A DNA stretch of 64,000 nucleotides from Ornithinibacillus contaminans (GTDB taxonomy: Bacteria > Bacillota > Bacilli > Bacillales > Amphibacillaceae): the NCBI RefSeq assembly GCF_001038425.2, contig NZ_LDPV02000034.1, forward strand, positions 124,001 through 188,000, written 5' to 3'. This document shows positions 1-8,005 of this stretch, piece by piece. Within the stretch, counting starts at the first letter, position 1. Each line of letters starts with the position of its first letter. The position numbers and the translations under genes were made by a program. The notes under the pieces were generated by a model. It made no database searches and was not told the DNA's origin. It was given only the letters and a program-made list of their open reading frames with translations.

Positions 1-1
1 A

Positions 2-313
2 GTTGTACTGACATTAACTGGTGCCTTTCAAGGCGCAAATAATACGAAATTTCCAATGTATTTAACTGGAGTTGGAATGTGGGCAGTGCGTACACTATTT
101 GTATATGTGTTAGGCATTAAACTTGGATGGGGGTTGTTAGGGGTTTGGATAGCTATTGGCTTAGATACTGGACTAAGAGCCTTAGTGCTTATCATACAAT
201 TTAAACGCAACAGATGGATTGTTGAAAAGACTGATCAAAGAGAAGATCCAGAGTCTCATTGTCATCCTCAAACAACAAAAGAGAATATGTCTTCGTGTGT
301 TAACAACTACTAG
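2..313 (+). CDS. MATE family efflux transporter, C-terminal part
   Basis: The frame is open from the first complete codon of the window and ends at a TAG, so the gene starts outside. The roughly 103 residues contain a 'TGAFQGAN' stretch followed by two hydrophobic helices and end in a basic then polar tail. This matches the C-terminal helices of MATE (MatE) drug or cation antiporters of the cytoplasmic membrane. Substrate cannot be told from this part. It converges on the cupredoxin lipoprotein gene, with a hairpin between them. Family call is from pattern recognition only. Confidence 0.7.
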   Translation, partial: VVLTLTGAFQGANNTKFPMYLTGVGMWAVRTLFVYVLGIKLGWGLLGVWIAIGLDTGLRALVLIIQFKRNRWIVEKTDQREDPESHCHPQTTKENMSSCVNNY

Positions 314-361
314 GTCGAAAAAATATATTTAAGCATGTTAGACATGAAAAGAAAGGTAAAT

Positions 362-390
362 AAAGAGTTGTCCACCATGAACAACTCTTT
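362..390. terminator. Bidirectional terminator hairpin
   Basis: AAAGAGTTGT at 362-371 is the exact complement of ACAACTCTTT at 381-390, with a 9-base loop. It lies between two convergent genes. T-runs on either side are short, so strength is uncertain. Confidence 0.6.
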
Positions 391-399
391 ATTACTTGA

Positions 400-783
400 T
401 TATTTAACTATTAATGTTGATTTCATTTCACTATGACCTTCGCCACACGGAATGCTACAATAGATTATGTATTCCCCAGGTTGATCAGGTGTAAATGATG
501 CTTTACCATCACCCTCAATATTTACATCAAATTCATCAATTGCAATCCCATGCATACCCTCATTATTTGTTAGGGAGATAGAGACTTCCTCACCAGCATT
601 TACGCTGTATTCAGCTTGGTCAAACTCCCAATTGGTTGCTTTGATCTCAACCACATTGTTCGAGGTAGCTTCCCCAGTATGTGAAGAATTACTGTTATCC
701 GTGTCACTACTATTAGTTTGCCCACATGCTGCTAATACCAAAACTAGCCCTATTGTAATCAATGCCAATAATCCTTTATTCAT
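400..783 (-). CDS. Small lipoprotein with a CuA-type cupredoxin domain
   Basis: The 127-residue protein has a lipoprotein signal peptide with lipobox LAAC (Cys20), a polar Ser/Asn-rich linker (about 21-43), and one cupredoxin domain (about 44-127). The end of the domain reads C109-x3-C113-x3-H117-x2-M120, with His78 in 'MHG' upstream. This is the binuclear CuA ligand set of cytochrome c oxidase subunit II, but the subunit II membrane hairpin is absent. It is probably tethered outside the membrane and binds copper, as a carrier or in electron transfer; the role is inference. The next minus-strand gene upstream carries a type 1 copper domain. ATG start with a good AGGAGG-like site. Confidence 0.75.
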   Translation of the reverse strand: MNKGLLALITIGLVLVLAACGQTNSSDTDNSNSSHTGEATSNNVVEIKATNWEFDQAEYSVNAGEEVSISLTNNEGMHGIAIDEFDVNIEGDGKASFTPDQPGEYIIYCSIPCGEGHSEMKSTLIVK

Positions 784-980
784 AGAAATTCCTCCTTAAC
801 AATTTTGATATTCTTACTAATGATAACTCTAGAATACAATTGTCTACTTTCTGTGCAGAAAGAAGGACTTCTTTGTGAACAAATTATAAATTAGCTATTG
901 GGTATGAAAGTATTACTTGAGAATTGAAAAGAGCATTGATTCAACAAAAAATCTGTTTTTATTATTATATTCTGTAATTC

Positions 981-1874
981 TCACGAAACCTCCATTGTTC
1001 CTATCATTCCCGACTCTTTATGACCAGGTATTGTGCAAACAAACTTATATACCCCAGGTTCAGTAGGAGTAAAAGAAATGGATTGTTCTTCTCCAGGGGC
1101 AGCATGGAGATGAATAGTATTTGCGGTATTCTCATGATGATGGTTAGAGTTTTGCTGCACATTCGATGGAGTAAAACCGATAATTTCAAGATCATGTTCT
1201 ATCTTACCAGTATTCATTATGGATAAAGTTATCGTTTCACCGGCCTTGACGTTAACATTATTAGGTAGAAAATCATATTCGTTTGCTTTGATTATCAAGC
1301 TATTTTTGCTATCTTTATGTTCAGAGTGATTATGCTCTGCTGAACCTGTTTCTATAAAGACGGGGCCAGTTTGATTGAAAACAAAAAATAAAAAGCCAAA
1401 TAGGAACACAGGTATTAACGGATTGTATAAAAGAGATAATTCTTTTCCGATATTCTCTTTTTGCATCATATAAACTAGAATCAGCATGGTTGCGAGGAAT
1501 AAAAAAAACATAATTTTAACAATGGCTTCATGATATTCCATTGCAATCATCGCTCCTAGCATAGCACCCATCATTCCACCCATCAAACCTGATAACAGAC
1601 CATCTAGAACGGCCATGACACTGACGGGGATTCCCGCTAAAAATCCGACAGTCATCCCTGCAGCCATTCCTAATAAGGTAGCTATAAAAAAGTTTTCTAA
1701 TAATAGTATTCCAAAGATAATACCGAGAAGTAATCCAACACTCATTCCTAGTGTCATTGCAATCATCATACCAGTCATACAGGGTACTTTTCTTCTATTG
1801 TAAAATGTTTTTCCAATAATAATAGTTGATAATAGAAAAGTGATTAAAAATATCAAATACAAAGTTGTTCCCAT
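981..1874 (-). CDS. Polytopic membrane protein with C-terminal type 1 cupredoxin domain
   Basis: The N-terminal half has several membrane helices rich in Gly and Met (MGMxxGxxxG-like runs), roughly residues 1-165. A His-rich linker and a plastocyanin-like domain (about 195-297) follow. Ligands are H227 and C280-x4-H285-x4-M290, a classic type 1 copper site. The fusion suggests membrane-anchored extracytoplasmic copper binding; the function of the Gly/Met-rich membrane part is unknown to me. The ATG at 1874 is preferred because GAGAGGGG lies about 10 bases upstream; a TTG at 1883 would abut that site. It heads the minus-strand group that includes the CuA lipoprotein. Confidence 0.7.
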   Translation of the reverse strand: MGTTLYLIFLITFLLSTIIIGKTFYNRRKVPCMTGMMIAMTLGMSVGLLLGIIFGILLLENFFIATLLGMAAGMTVGFLAGIPVSVMAVLDGLLSGLMGGMMGAMLGAMIAMEYHEAIVKIMFFLFLATMLILVYMMQKENIGKELSLLYNPLIPVFLFGFLFFVFNQTGPVFIETGSAEHNHSEHKDSKNSLIIKANEYDFLPNNVNVKAGETITLSIMNTGKIEHDLEIIGFTPSNVQQNSNHHHENTANTIHLHAAPGEEQSISFTPTEPGVYKFVCTIPGHKESGMIGTMEVS

Positions 1875-2279
1875 TTTGTTCAAACCCCTCTCTTTACTTG
1901 TCCAATTTTGAAGTTAATTAATTATATGTCTGTCCATACTAAAAATATTCTTTTTATGAGAAAAGGCAGGGAGGAGGAGTCATCATTTGAATTAGAGTAT
2001 TCATAAGAGGACGCAGATAAATGATCCTAACTATTTTCAAAATGATAACATTGATTAATTAGTGGCTAATTGTGGCAATTTTGTGAGGTTTAGTAAACCT
2101 GCACAATTTCTGCATTATTTGAGTCTATATTTGGAAGTAATGTTTAAATTTATGATTGGAATTGCTTAATTGTAAATTTACATGATAAAAGTGAAATGTA
2201 GTTTTATATAATTTGAACTATATAATTGTCAAAAGGAGTTTCTAGAGATTCTATTATGACAATCAGAGGGGGGATTGAA
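1875..2279. other. Intergenic, divergent region between cupredoxin gene and ccdA
   Basis: About 400 AT-rich bases without a supported gene. A TATAAT at 2207-2212 could be the -10 of ccdA, but I see no matching -35 at the usual spacing. An in-frame upstream extension of ccdA (from 2226) is rejected because the best ribosome site belongs to the TTG at 2280. Confidence 0.4.
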
Positions 2280-2984
2280 TTGGACGAAATTAATATTTTT
2301 CTTGCTTTTGGTGCGGGCTTTCTATCTTTTATTTCACCATGTTGCTTACCGCTTTATCCTGCTTTTATATCATATATTACTGGAATGAGCGTTAGTGAAG
2401 TAAAAGAAGAGAATAAAAAAATGAATAAACGAGCGATTTTACATACCATTTTCTTTTTAATTGGTTTTTCCAGCATTTTTATCATGATAGGATTTACGAC
2501 ATCCTTTATCTCTGAATTCTTATTAATATATCAAGATATCATTAGACAAATTGGTGCTATATTAATTATTTTCTTTGGATTAGTTATTGTAGGAGTTCTT
2601 AATTTTAAGTTTCTTATGAAGGATAGGAGAATATCGTTTAAAAACCGTCCAGGTGGATTTTTTGGATCATTTTTAATTGGGATGGCATTCTCATTAGGGT
2701 GGACACCTTGTACAGGACCAATATTAGCCATTGTATTGTCGCTGGCTGCTACCAATCCAGATGTTGGCATGGTGATGATGATAGCTTATGTATTAGGATT
2801 TTCAATTCCATTCTTTGTACTATCCTTCTTTGTAGGACGAATAAAATGGATTAAAAAACATAGTGTCAAAATTATAAAAGTTGGCGGATATATTATGATT
2901 CTCATGGGAGTTGCGCTATTCTTCGATTGGCTAACTAAACTGACTTCCTTTTTAGCAGGTTGGTTTGGATTTTATGGATTCTAG
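2280..2984 (+). CDS. ccdA: Cytochrome c biogenesis / thiol-disulfide transporter CcdA
   Basis: This is a 234-residue, six-helix membrane protein of the CcdA/DsbD-core family, which moves reducing equivalents from cytoplasmic thioredoxin to extracytoplasmic thiols. The two redox cysteines sit in the expected motifs: 'SPCCLPLYPAF' in the first helix and 'GWTPCTGPIL' in the middle. TTG at 2280 is the chosen start because AGAGGGGGG lies six bases upstream and the resulting N-terminus fits the family. Extracytoplasmic thiol reduction fits a neighbourhood of copper and mercury genes and a DsbB-like protein. Followed by a terminator. Confidence 0.88.
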   Translation: MDEINIFLAFGAGFLSFISPCCLPLYPAFISYITGMSVSEVKEENKKMNKRAILHTIFFLIGFSSIFIMIGFTTSFISEFLLIYQDIIRQIGAILIIFFGLVIVGVLNFKFLMKDRRISFKNRPGGFFGSFLIGMAFSLGWTPCTGPILAIVLSLAATNPDVGMVMMIAYVLGFSIPFFVLSFFVGRIKWIKKHSVKIIKVGGYIMILMGVALFFDWLTKLTSFLAGWFGFYGF

Positions 2985-3060
2985 TTATTATAGTTAATGT
3001 TGGAAAATGACGATGCAGCTAATTTGACTGCAAATATGAGTAGAAACATAGGAAAATAGA

Positions 3061-3092
3061 GAAAAACCACTGTTTAAATTGAGTGGTTTTTC
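3061..3092 (+). terminator. Rho-independent terminator after ccdA
   Basis: GAAAAACCACT at 3061-3071 pairs with AGTGGTTTTTC at 3082-3092. The A and T runs on each side make it usable from both directions, so it can also stop the convergent AbrB-like gene. Confidence 0.75.
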
Positions 3093-3131
3093 TTGCTTAA
3101 TAAATATATTGAGCTATTATTCTATACTGAT

Positions 3132-3485
3132 TTATGATTGTGATTTACATTCTAGTACCACAAACTGGTTATCAATAGATTTATATACTTGAAACATGTC
3201 CCCCTTTTCTAAACACAGATTCTTTTTTAATTCTACTGGAATCCGGATAGCCCCTTTTCTAGTAATAATCATTATGTTTTCTAATGTTTCATTGGTTAAC
3301 TTCTGAATAATCAATCCTCTTGAAGTGCTTGTCATACTGACTGTTACTTCATCTCCAGCAAGTAATGCTAGTGCTTTTCTTACAGTTTTTGGAATTGTGA
3401 TACTTTGATGTTTATTAAGGATACAATACAATCCTGTATCAATAAGTTGAATTTGTATATCTTGAAAAATAACTATGTTAAACAT
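3132..3485 (-). CDS. Tandem AbrB-like (SpoVT/AbrB fold) protein
   Basis: The 117-residue protein has two swapped-hairpin AbrB-type units. The first is around residues 25-50 ('HQSITIPKTVRKAL...GDEVTV'). The second is around 74-112 ('RKGAIRIPVELKKNL...GDMFQVY...FVVLEC'). Two units in one chain are unusual against the common one-domain dimer; they could form an intramolecular DNA-binding pair. No partner toxin gene is adjacent, so it is more likely a transition-state or sporulation-type regulator than an antitoxin. The start has GAGGGTG about seven bases upstream. Targets unknown. Confidence 0.65.
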   Translation of the reverse strand: MFNIVIFQDIQIQLIDTGLYCILNKHQSITIPKTVRKALALLAGDEVTVSMTSTSRGLIIQKLTNETLENIMIITRKGAIRIPVELKKNLCLEKGDMFQVYKSIDNQFVVLECKSQS

Positions 3486-3852
3486 AAATAAACACCCTCA
3501 AAATTTATTTGTTAAATTATAGCTATAAAGTATCAAAAATGTATGCAGAAAATATAGAAAATGCATTTGAAAATATAACTACTACTATCCAAAATAAACT
3601 TATATACATTAGAACGATACGAAAGAACTAATATTATTATTATTATTTATATGAAAGGAATTAAAACGTTCATTAACTAGACACTTAGATGGTGGAGATA
3701 TGTTCAAACCCACTATGTAATTTACTATCTACTAAAAAATTCATTGTAGAAATGTCCATATCTGCCCAATATTACTATTACTAGGTATTGAACCATACGA
3801 GGACCTAGTATCTATCATATAGTAAATGTGTAAAAGGTAAGGGGGTGTTGTC
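3486..3852. other. Intergenic region upstream of YjcZ-like genes
   Basis: About 365 AT-rich bases without a supported gene. The distal part carries the sigma-K-like promoter listed separately. Confidence 0.4.
3797..3824 (+). promoter_or_regulatory. Candidate sigma-K type promoter for the YjcZ-like genes
   Basis: AC at 3797-3798, a 17-base spacer, then CATATAGTA at 3816-3824. This fits the mother-cell sigma-K pattern AC-N16/17-CATANNNTA, 29 bases before the first YjcZ-like start. Pattern match only. Confidence 0.45.
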
Positions 3853-3957
3853 ATGAGTGAAGCTGTTGCAGGAGTAGGTTATGGTGGAGGTTTTGCCTTA
3901 CTAGTTGTTTTGTTTATATTATTAATCATTGTTGGAGCTGCCTATGTTGGTTATTAA
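3853..3957 (+). CDS. YjcZ family sporulation protein (SscA-like), 34 aa
   Basis: A tiny protein with a Gly/Tyr-containing head ('GVGYGGG') and a single hydrophobic helix ('[17 protein letters not shown]'). This is the signature of YjcZ/SscA-like small spore proteins; SscA is needed for coat protein loading and germination in B. subtilis. The start has a GGGGGTG site about eight bases upstream. A second, longer copy follows 24 bases downstream with nearly the same helix, so the two are a tandem pair, probably co-transcribed from the candidate sigma-K promoter. Confidence 0.8.
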   Translation: MSEAVAGVGYGGGFALLVVLFILLIIVGAAYVGY

Positions 3958-3981
3958 TAATTATATGAAAGGAGTATTTTT

Positions 3982-4143
3982 ATGGGCTTTGGTGTAAGAC
4001 CTTATGGTGGTTATGGTTTTGGTGGTGGCCTAGGCTATGGTTATGGTTCCGGATTTGGCGGAGGATACGGTGCAGGCGGTGGCTTTGCACTTATCGTTGT
4101 GTTGTTTATCCTTCTAATCATAGTAGGTGCTGCTTGGTTATAG
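3982..4143 (+). CDS. YjcZ family sporulation protein, 53 aa, Gly/Tyr-rich
   Basis: A 53-residue paralogue of the preceding gene. Residues 1-33 are almost all Gly, Tyr and Phe ([13 protein letters not shown]-like). The rest is the family helix ending '[10 protein letters not shown]'. AAAGGAG lies about ten bases before the ATG. The low-complexity head suggests a coat or cortex-associated structural role; family-level inference. A terminator closes the pair. Confidence 0.8.
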   Translation: MGFGVRPYGGYGFGGGLGYGYGSGFGGGYGAGGGFALIVVLFILLIIVGAAWL

Positions 4144-4169
4144 ATTCGGCTTAAATATTGGAACGATAC

Positions 4170-4207
4170 AATAGGCTTTCAGGCTTACTGATAGCCTATT
4201 TTTGTTC
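4170..4207 (+). terminator. Terminator after YjcZ-like pair
   Basis: AATAGGCT at 4170-4177 pairs with AGCCTATT at 4193-4200, followed by TTTTGTT. Confidence 0.75.
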
Positions 4208-4298
4208 TAAATTAAGGAAAACGCCTAATCCCTAGGACAAATATCCCTACATACAATGACATGGAAAATAACCGAGAAATCTAAAGGAGGAAAAATTT

Positions 4299-4670
4299 AT
4301 GCATTATACCCACGATGTATCCCATCACCACTATTCTTACACTAATATAACTCCCCATCATTTATTGAAAACAATACAACATTGTGAGGAAACTTGTGAA
4401 GGCATGGTTAGTATGTTAGTTAATAAGGTAGATAGGTCCCACTCCAGGGAAAAACAAATACAATTATTACGTGATTGTGCGGATATTTGTACATTAATGG
4501 CTAAATATTTGGCTAGAAATTCACAACTATCTAAATCACTTGCTCAATATTGTGCTTATGTCTGTGAGGTATGTGGGAATACATGTTTACAATTTCCTGA
4601 TCACGAATCACAACAATGTGGGCAAATATGTTTAAATTGCGCACAAGAATGTAAATCATATTCTGTGTGA
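4299..4670 (+). CDS. Four-helix bundle copper-storage-like protein (DUF326/YhjQ type), His-rich N-terminus
   Basis: The 123-residue protein has Cys on helix faces in repeating C-x3-C and C-x2-C patterns ('HCEETCEG', 'DCADICT', 'CAYVCEVCGNTC', 'CGQICLNCAQEC'). This matches the cytosolic copper-storage Csp3/YhjQ family, in which a four-helix bundle lined with thiols holds many Cu(I). The first 20 residues add a His-rich tail (HDVSHHH) that the other copy in this window lacks. A perfect AAAGGAGG site precedes the ATG. It sits among copper and spore genes. Confidence 0.82.
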   Translation: MHYTHDVSHHHYSYTNITPHHLLKTIQHCEETCEGMVSMLVNKVDRSHSREKQIQLLRDCADICTLMAKYLARNSQLSKSLAQYCAYVCEVCGNTCLQFPDHESQQCGQICLNCAQECKSYSV

Positions 4671-5193
4671 TTGTGATATTTTATTTTTGATAATTTAGAA
4701 CTATGGGGCAACCTAAACGGAATAGAAAAAGTGGACGTATTTAGGTAAGTAGTTCGATTGAAAAGTAGAAAAAGTAATTTCACAAGGTAAATAACGGGTA
4801 AATCACATGCTATTAACTTCTATATCGCATAGAAAATCGTAGAGGTTTTAACACTAACAGGTTCTGTTTTGGAGTATAAAATATTGATCATTTAAGCAGT
4901 CCAATTAACATAAAAATTGGATTGCTTAATTTATTTATTTATTTAATAATATTTTTACACGGAATGATAGCGAATATACACCTTAGTAATCACTTGGTTT
5001 AGCAAGTTAACATAAACTCTTGTCAACTGCATATTTTGGTTACTAAAACGCCCTCCATTTTCTGTACTAATTTTCAATACAATATAAAAGCCATTGGATT
5101 TTTATGTTAAAATAATATGAATGTGAATAAATGTACTTAAAGCTATAGGGGCAAGATAGTGGAAGAAGTGATGAAAAAATCTAGGTAAAGAAT
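4671..5193. other. Intergenic stretch with one strong hairpin
   Basis: About 520 AT-rich bases. The only clear structure is the terminator at 4892-4929. I see no supported gene on either strand. Confidence 0.4.
4892..4929. terminator. Long bidirectional terminator hairpin
   Basis: 4892-4906 pairs with 4915-4929 over 15 positions with a single G-T wobble and an 8-base loop, with TTTATTTATTTA after it. It is the only plausible end for the 4299 transcript. Confidence 0.7.
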
Positions 5194-5687
5194 ATGAAGA
5201 AAATAAAAGCTAATGATTTACAGTCAAGACCAATACAGCTGAATAGGGATTTACATATTGCCCTTCTATGGTACCAAGATGAAGAAGTCTTATACTATTC
5301 AGAGGGTGAAGGGACTTCTCCTTACAATATAACAATAATCGAAAGAATGTATAATTTACTAACAAAAATTGGTGAAGTTTATATTATTGAAGTAAATATT
5401 GATGATAAATGGATTTCAATTGGTGATGTCACGTTATCCAAGGATATGATTCCAATTGTAATAGGTGATTTAGACGATTTAGAGGGAGAGGTATAGGAAA
5501 ACAAGTTATACAACTTTTAATCGAAAGAGCTAATGAACTAAAATGGGAGCAAATGAATGTTAATAAGATTTATTCTTATAATATTACTTCAAGAAAAATG
5601 TTTGAGGGCTTAGTCTTTAAAGAGATAGGGACTAAATTTGATGCTAAAGGGAGAGAATACAGCAGCTATAAACTTATATTAAATTGA
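5194..5687 (+). pseudogene. GNAT family N-acetyltransferase, frameshifted
   Basis: The first 100 codons (5194-5496) encode the N-terminal half of a GNAT enzyme ('ALLWYQDEEVLYYSEG', 'EVYIIEVNIDDKWISIGDVTL') and stop at a TAG. From about 5485 the reading continues one frame back with the acetyl-CoA motif 'GRGIGKQVIQLLIERA', then 'NVNKIYSYNITSRKMFEGLVFKEIG', ending at 5687. The rejoined length, about 164 residues, is normal for the family. The shift corresponds to one missing base near 'gattta gagggagagg'. It is a recent pseudogene or a sequencing error. Donor and acceptor substrates cannot be assigned. Confidence 0.75.
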
Positions 5688-5726
5688 TTCTGTGTATTAG
5701 TGTACTTAATGAAACTGGTGCAATAA

Positions 5727-5987
5727 TTGAATAAGACAATGAAAAGAAATACTCAGATCAAACTACTGAGTGTTTTTCCTATGCTTGACCTTTCCACTGA
5801 GAAAGGAACAACAACCATTAAAACCGGAAGTGGTTCTCATGGCATCGTTTCAAGCCCGGATAATAAATATGTGTATGTAACCAACATGTTTGAAGATACT
5901 GTGAGTGTAATTGATGTGGAACAAGAAAGAGTACTTAAAACTATCAAAGTGCCAAGTGTACCTAATGGAATTAGTATAACAGGATAA
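5727..5987 (+). pseudogene. YVTN beta-propeller protein fragment
   Basis: The 86-residue reading has one complete YVTN-type blade near the end ('SPDNKYVYVTNMFEDTVSVID...GISITG'). A full YncE-like propeller needs about seven. There is no signal peptide and no convincing ribosome site before the TTG at 5727. It is best read as the C-terminal remnant of a secreted beta-propeller gene lost by deletion. It converges on the YhjQ-like gene across the hairpin at 6019-6051. Confidence 0.55.
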
Positions 5988-6018
5988 TAAAATTGGGAAA
6001 ACTATAATTAATTCTATA

Positions 6019-6051
6019 GACAGACTGTCGAGAAGGTTTCGACAGACTGTC
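6019..6051. terminator. Terminator hairpin between convergent genes
   Basis: GACAGACTGTCGA at 6019-6031 and TCGACAGACTGTC at 6039-6051 pair with one central A-A mismatch. TTTC follows on the plus strand. Confidence 0.65.
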
Positions 6052-6087
6052 TTTCACTTAGACAACGTTTTTCTCCTTCGTGTGACT

Positions 6088-6432
6088 TTATGAAGCCATT
6101 TGTCTACATGCATTTGCACACGCACGGCATATATCCGCACATTCCTTGCAATGTGCATCTTGGAATTTATCACATTCCGTAGCACAGCCTTCACACATTG
6201 AAGCACAAAGTTCACAAAAGCTTTTAGCCATATGACTGTTTCGAGCCATTAGAGCCGCAGCCTGTAAACAAATTTCAGCACAGTCATTTAGATGCTGAAT
6301 ACATGTAATTCTTGCTTGAATGTCTGGTTCTTGTAAACATGCTGTATGACATTCCTCACAGGCACGTGCACACTTTAAACATTCCTCAATACAATGATCC
6401 ATGTTAGTTGGTGAATTGGTTAGTACTCCCAT
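6088..6432 (-). CDS. Four-helix bundle copper-storage protein (YhjQ/Csp3-like)
   Basis: The 114-residue protein has 19 cysteines in C-x3-C and C-x2-C spacing ('HCIEECLKCARACEECHTAC', 'DCAEIC', 'CELCASMCEGCATEC', 'CKECADICRACANAC'). It aligns with the DUF326/Csp3 family (B. subtilis YhjQ), which stores Cu(I) in the cytosol. It lacks the His-rich tail of the 4299 copy. The ATG has an AAGGAG site about ten bases upstream. The copper-handling setting is consistent with CsoR/CopA further right. Confidence 0.88.
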   Translation of the reverse strand: MGVLTNSPTNMDHCIEECLKCARACEECHTACLQEPDIQARITCIQHLNDCAEICLQAAALMARNSHMAKSFCELCASMCEGCATECDKFQDAHCKECADICRACANACRQMAS

Positions 6433-6503
6433 CTATAAACACTCCTTTTTAATAAAATTTGACACCTTTAGCATTCTCTGAGAATTTAAATTTATACCCA
6501 AGG

Positions 6504-7205
6504 CTAGTGTAAGGTTTCCATCACTTCAAAAACATATGGAAAGGTAATAATTTCTTGTCCAATTTTAAATTCAGCCCAGAGTTTATACTTTCCTGCTGTA
6601 TCAAAATGCGTTTCAAAAATTGTTTTATTATTTGATACTGGATGTACATGAATAAACCTTTCCGCTAGTTCATCAAGAATGACAACGTGACCCAATGCCC
6701 CTAAATATGGATCGGGTTTTGCATTTTTTAAATTGAATTTTAATTCAACCTTTTCATTGGTGGTAAAATGCCCATGTTCCAATATAATTTGATATCCTTT
6801 TATTTCTTTTTCATTTTCGGACTCAGGCTCTAATCGCATTATTGATTCATTTGCGTGATTGCTACCTATTGAAATAGGTTCTATAACATAATCTTTTCCT
6901 TCAACAATAATATCTACAAAACCCTTATAGCTTCCTCTATCACTTAATTTAACTTTTGCTTCAAAATGGTTATCTTTTATTTTTTTTGGATGTAGATGAT
7001 AGTATTCCTCCAGATCGTTACTAACTATAATCAGATGCATATATTTTTCATGATTTTCAACTAATTCAATTGGATTATTGATATCATCATTATTTTCCAA
7101 ATGAATTTCTACGATATTATCCCTATATGTTAAGGAAACGTTAATTTCATTAAGGACATTTTGGTTTGGTATAGTGCTTTCATGATGCTGTTGATGTTGT
7201 TCCAT
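6504..7205 (-). CDS. Two-domain His-rich protein of unknown function, possibly metal-binding
   Basis: The 233-residue protein has no signal peptide and an N-terminal His/Gln run ('HQQHH'). It has two similar beta-rich halves. One contains 'YMHLIIVSNDL...YYHLHPKK', the other 'YLGALGHVVIL...FIHVHPVS'. Both end in 'G-x-Y-K' strands. The repeated H-x-H-P pair suggests metal ligands. I recall similar FixH/YtkA-like fold proteins near copper genes but cannot name the family firmly. Copper binding is inference from motif and location. ATG start has a GAGGTGA site. Confidence 0.5.
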   Translation of the reverse strand: MEQHQQHHESTIPNQNVLNEINVSLTYRDNIVEIHLENNDDINNPIELVENHEKYMHLIIVSNDLEEYYHLHPKKIKDNHFEAKVKLSDRGSYKGFVDIIVEGKDYVIEPISIGSNHANESIMRLEPESENEKEIKGYQIILEHGHFTTNEKVELKFNLKNAKPDPYLGALGHVVILDELAERFIHVHPVSNNKTIFETHFDTAGKYKLWAEFKIGQEIITFPYVFEVMETLH

Positions 7206-7266
7206 ATTATCTCACCTCGTATTATTGAACTAACAAGAAATTAGGTTAGGATTGACATCTAAGTAA

Positions 7267-7291
7267 AAATGTCCCAAAAAAAGGGACATTT
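7267..7291 (-). terminator. Terminator of the CotF-like gene
   Basis: AAATGTCCC at 7267-7275 pairs with GGGACATTT at 7283-7291. On the minus strand the stem runs into TTTTTAC, so it ends the gene transcribed from 7898. Confidence 0.75.
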
Positions 7292-7322
7292 ACTATCAGG
7301 AGGGTATTATATCATTTTACCA

Positions 7323-7898
7323 TTAATGGTGTAACTGGTTTGGTTGGTTAGTGTTAACGTTTTGGTTTTGATAAATTGGCATATGGTTATGATTATTATT
7401 CGCTTGTAATGGATTTTGGGCCTCAACTTGCTCTGTTGTAGATGCGTTAGGGTGGCTCATCCATCCATTCTGTTGTGCTAACATACCAATTTGTTCAGCT
7501 ATCTGTGACTGTTGTAAAGCCATTTCAACATGTATTTTTTTAACCTGTGGGTTTTTCATATTAAGTGCTGAAGTGAAATTATTGTTTGCCATTGCCATTG
7601 CTGTAATTTGAGCATCTGTCGCAATATCTTTATCCTCTAAACCAAGTGAAGAATAAGTATTGTGGTTATGACTTGTAACGTGTGGAATTGGTGGTAAAGA
7701 CACCTGGTTCAAGTTGTCTGGATTTAATAAGTTATTCATTACAATTACATGATTTTTCATTAAGCCTACATGTTGTTCCAACAACATTATTAACTGCTGA
7801 TTTTTAGTACCAGAAGCATATAGCTCCAACTTTTTGATAAGTGCACTATGGACTGACAGGTGATTTGCCATAAGCCCTACATCTATAGTTTTTAACAT
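7323..7898 (-). CDS. CotF-like (coat F domain) spore coat protein
   Basis: The 191-residue all-helical protein has the coat F pattern: an N-terminal 'GLMANHLSVHSALIKKLELYA' helix, then 'DKDIATDAQITAMAMANNNFTSALNMKNPQVKKIHVEMALQQSQIAEQIGMLAQQNGWM', and a Gln/Asn/His-rich tail. The family is ferritin-like in fold and is found in the outer spore coat. GGAGCG precedes the ATG. A short relic of a second copy lies about 110 bases upstream (8006-8068). Confidence 0.75.
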   Translation of the reverse strand: MLKTIDVGLMANHLSVHSALIKKLELYASGTKNQQLIMLLEQHVGLMKNHVIVMNNLLNPDNLNQVSLPPIPHVTSHNHNTYSSLGLEDKDIATDAQITAMAMANNNFTSALNMKNPQVKKIHVEMALQQSQIAEQIGMLAQQNGWMSHPNASTTEQVEAQNPLQANNNHNHMPIYQNQNVNTNQPNQLHH

Positions 7899-8005
7899 TT
7901 AAAACGCTCCCTTTATAGGTTTAATACCTAGTGATTAATATTATTATTATTAACAGTCTCATTCGAACTATTCATCCCTTAAAACTCTTACGGTATATTT
8001 TTAAT

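Noticed and set aside
56-210. Opposite-strand reading over the MATE fragment
   Set aside because: No ribosome site, and the plus-strand frame encodes a recognisable membrane protein.
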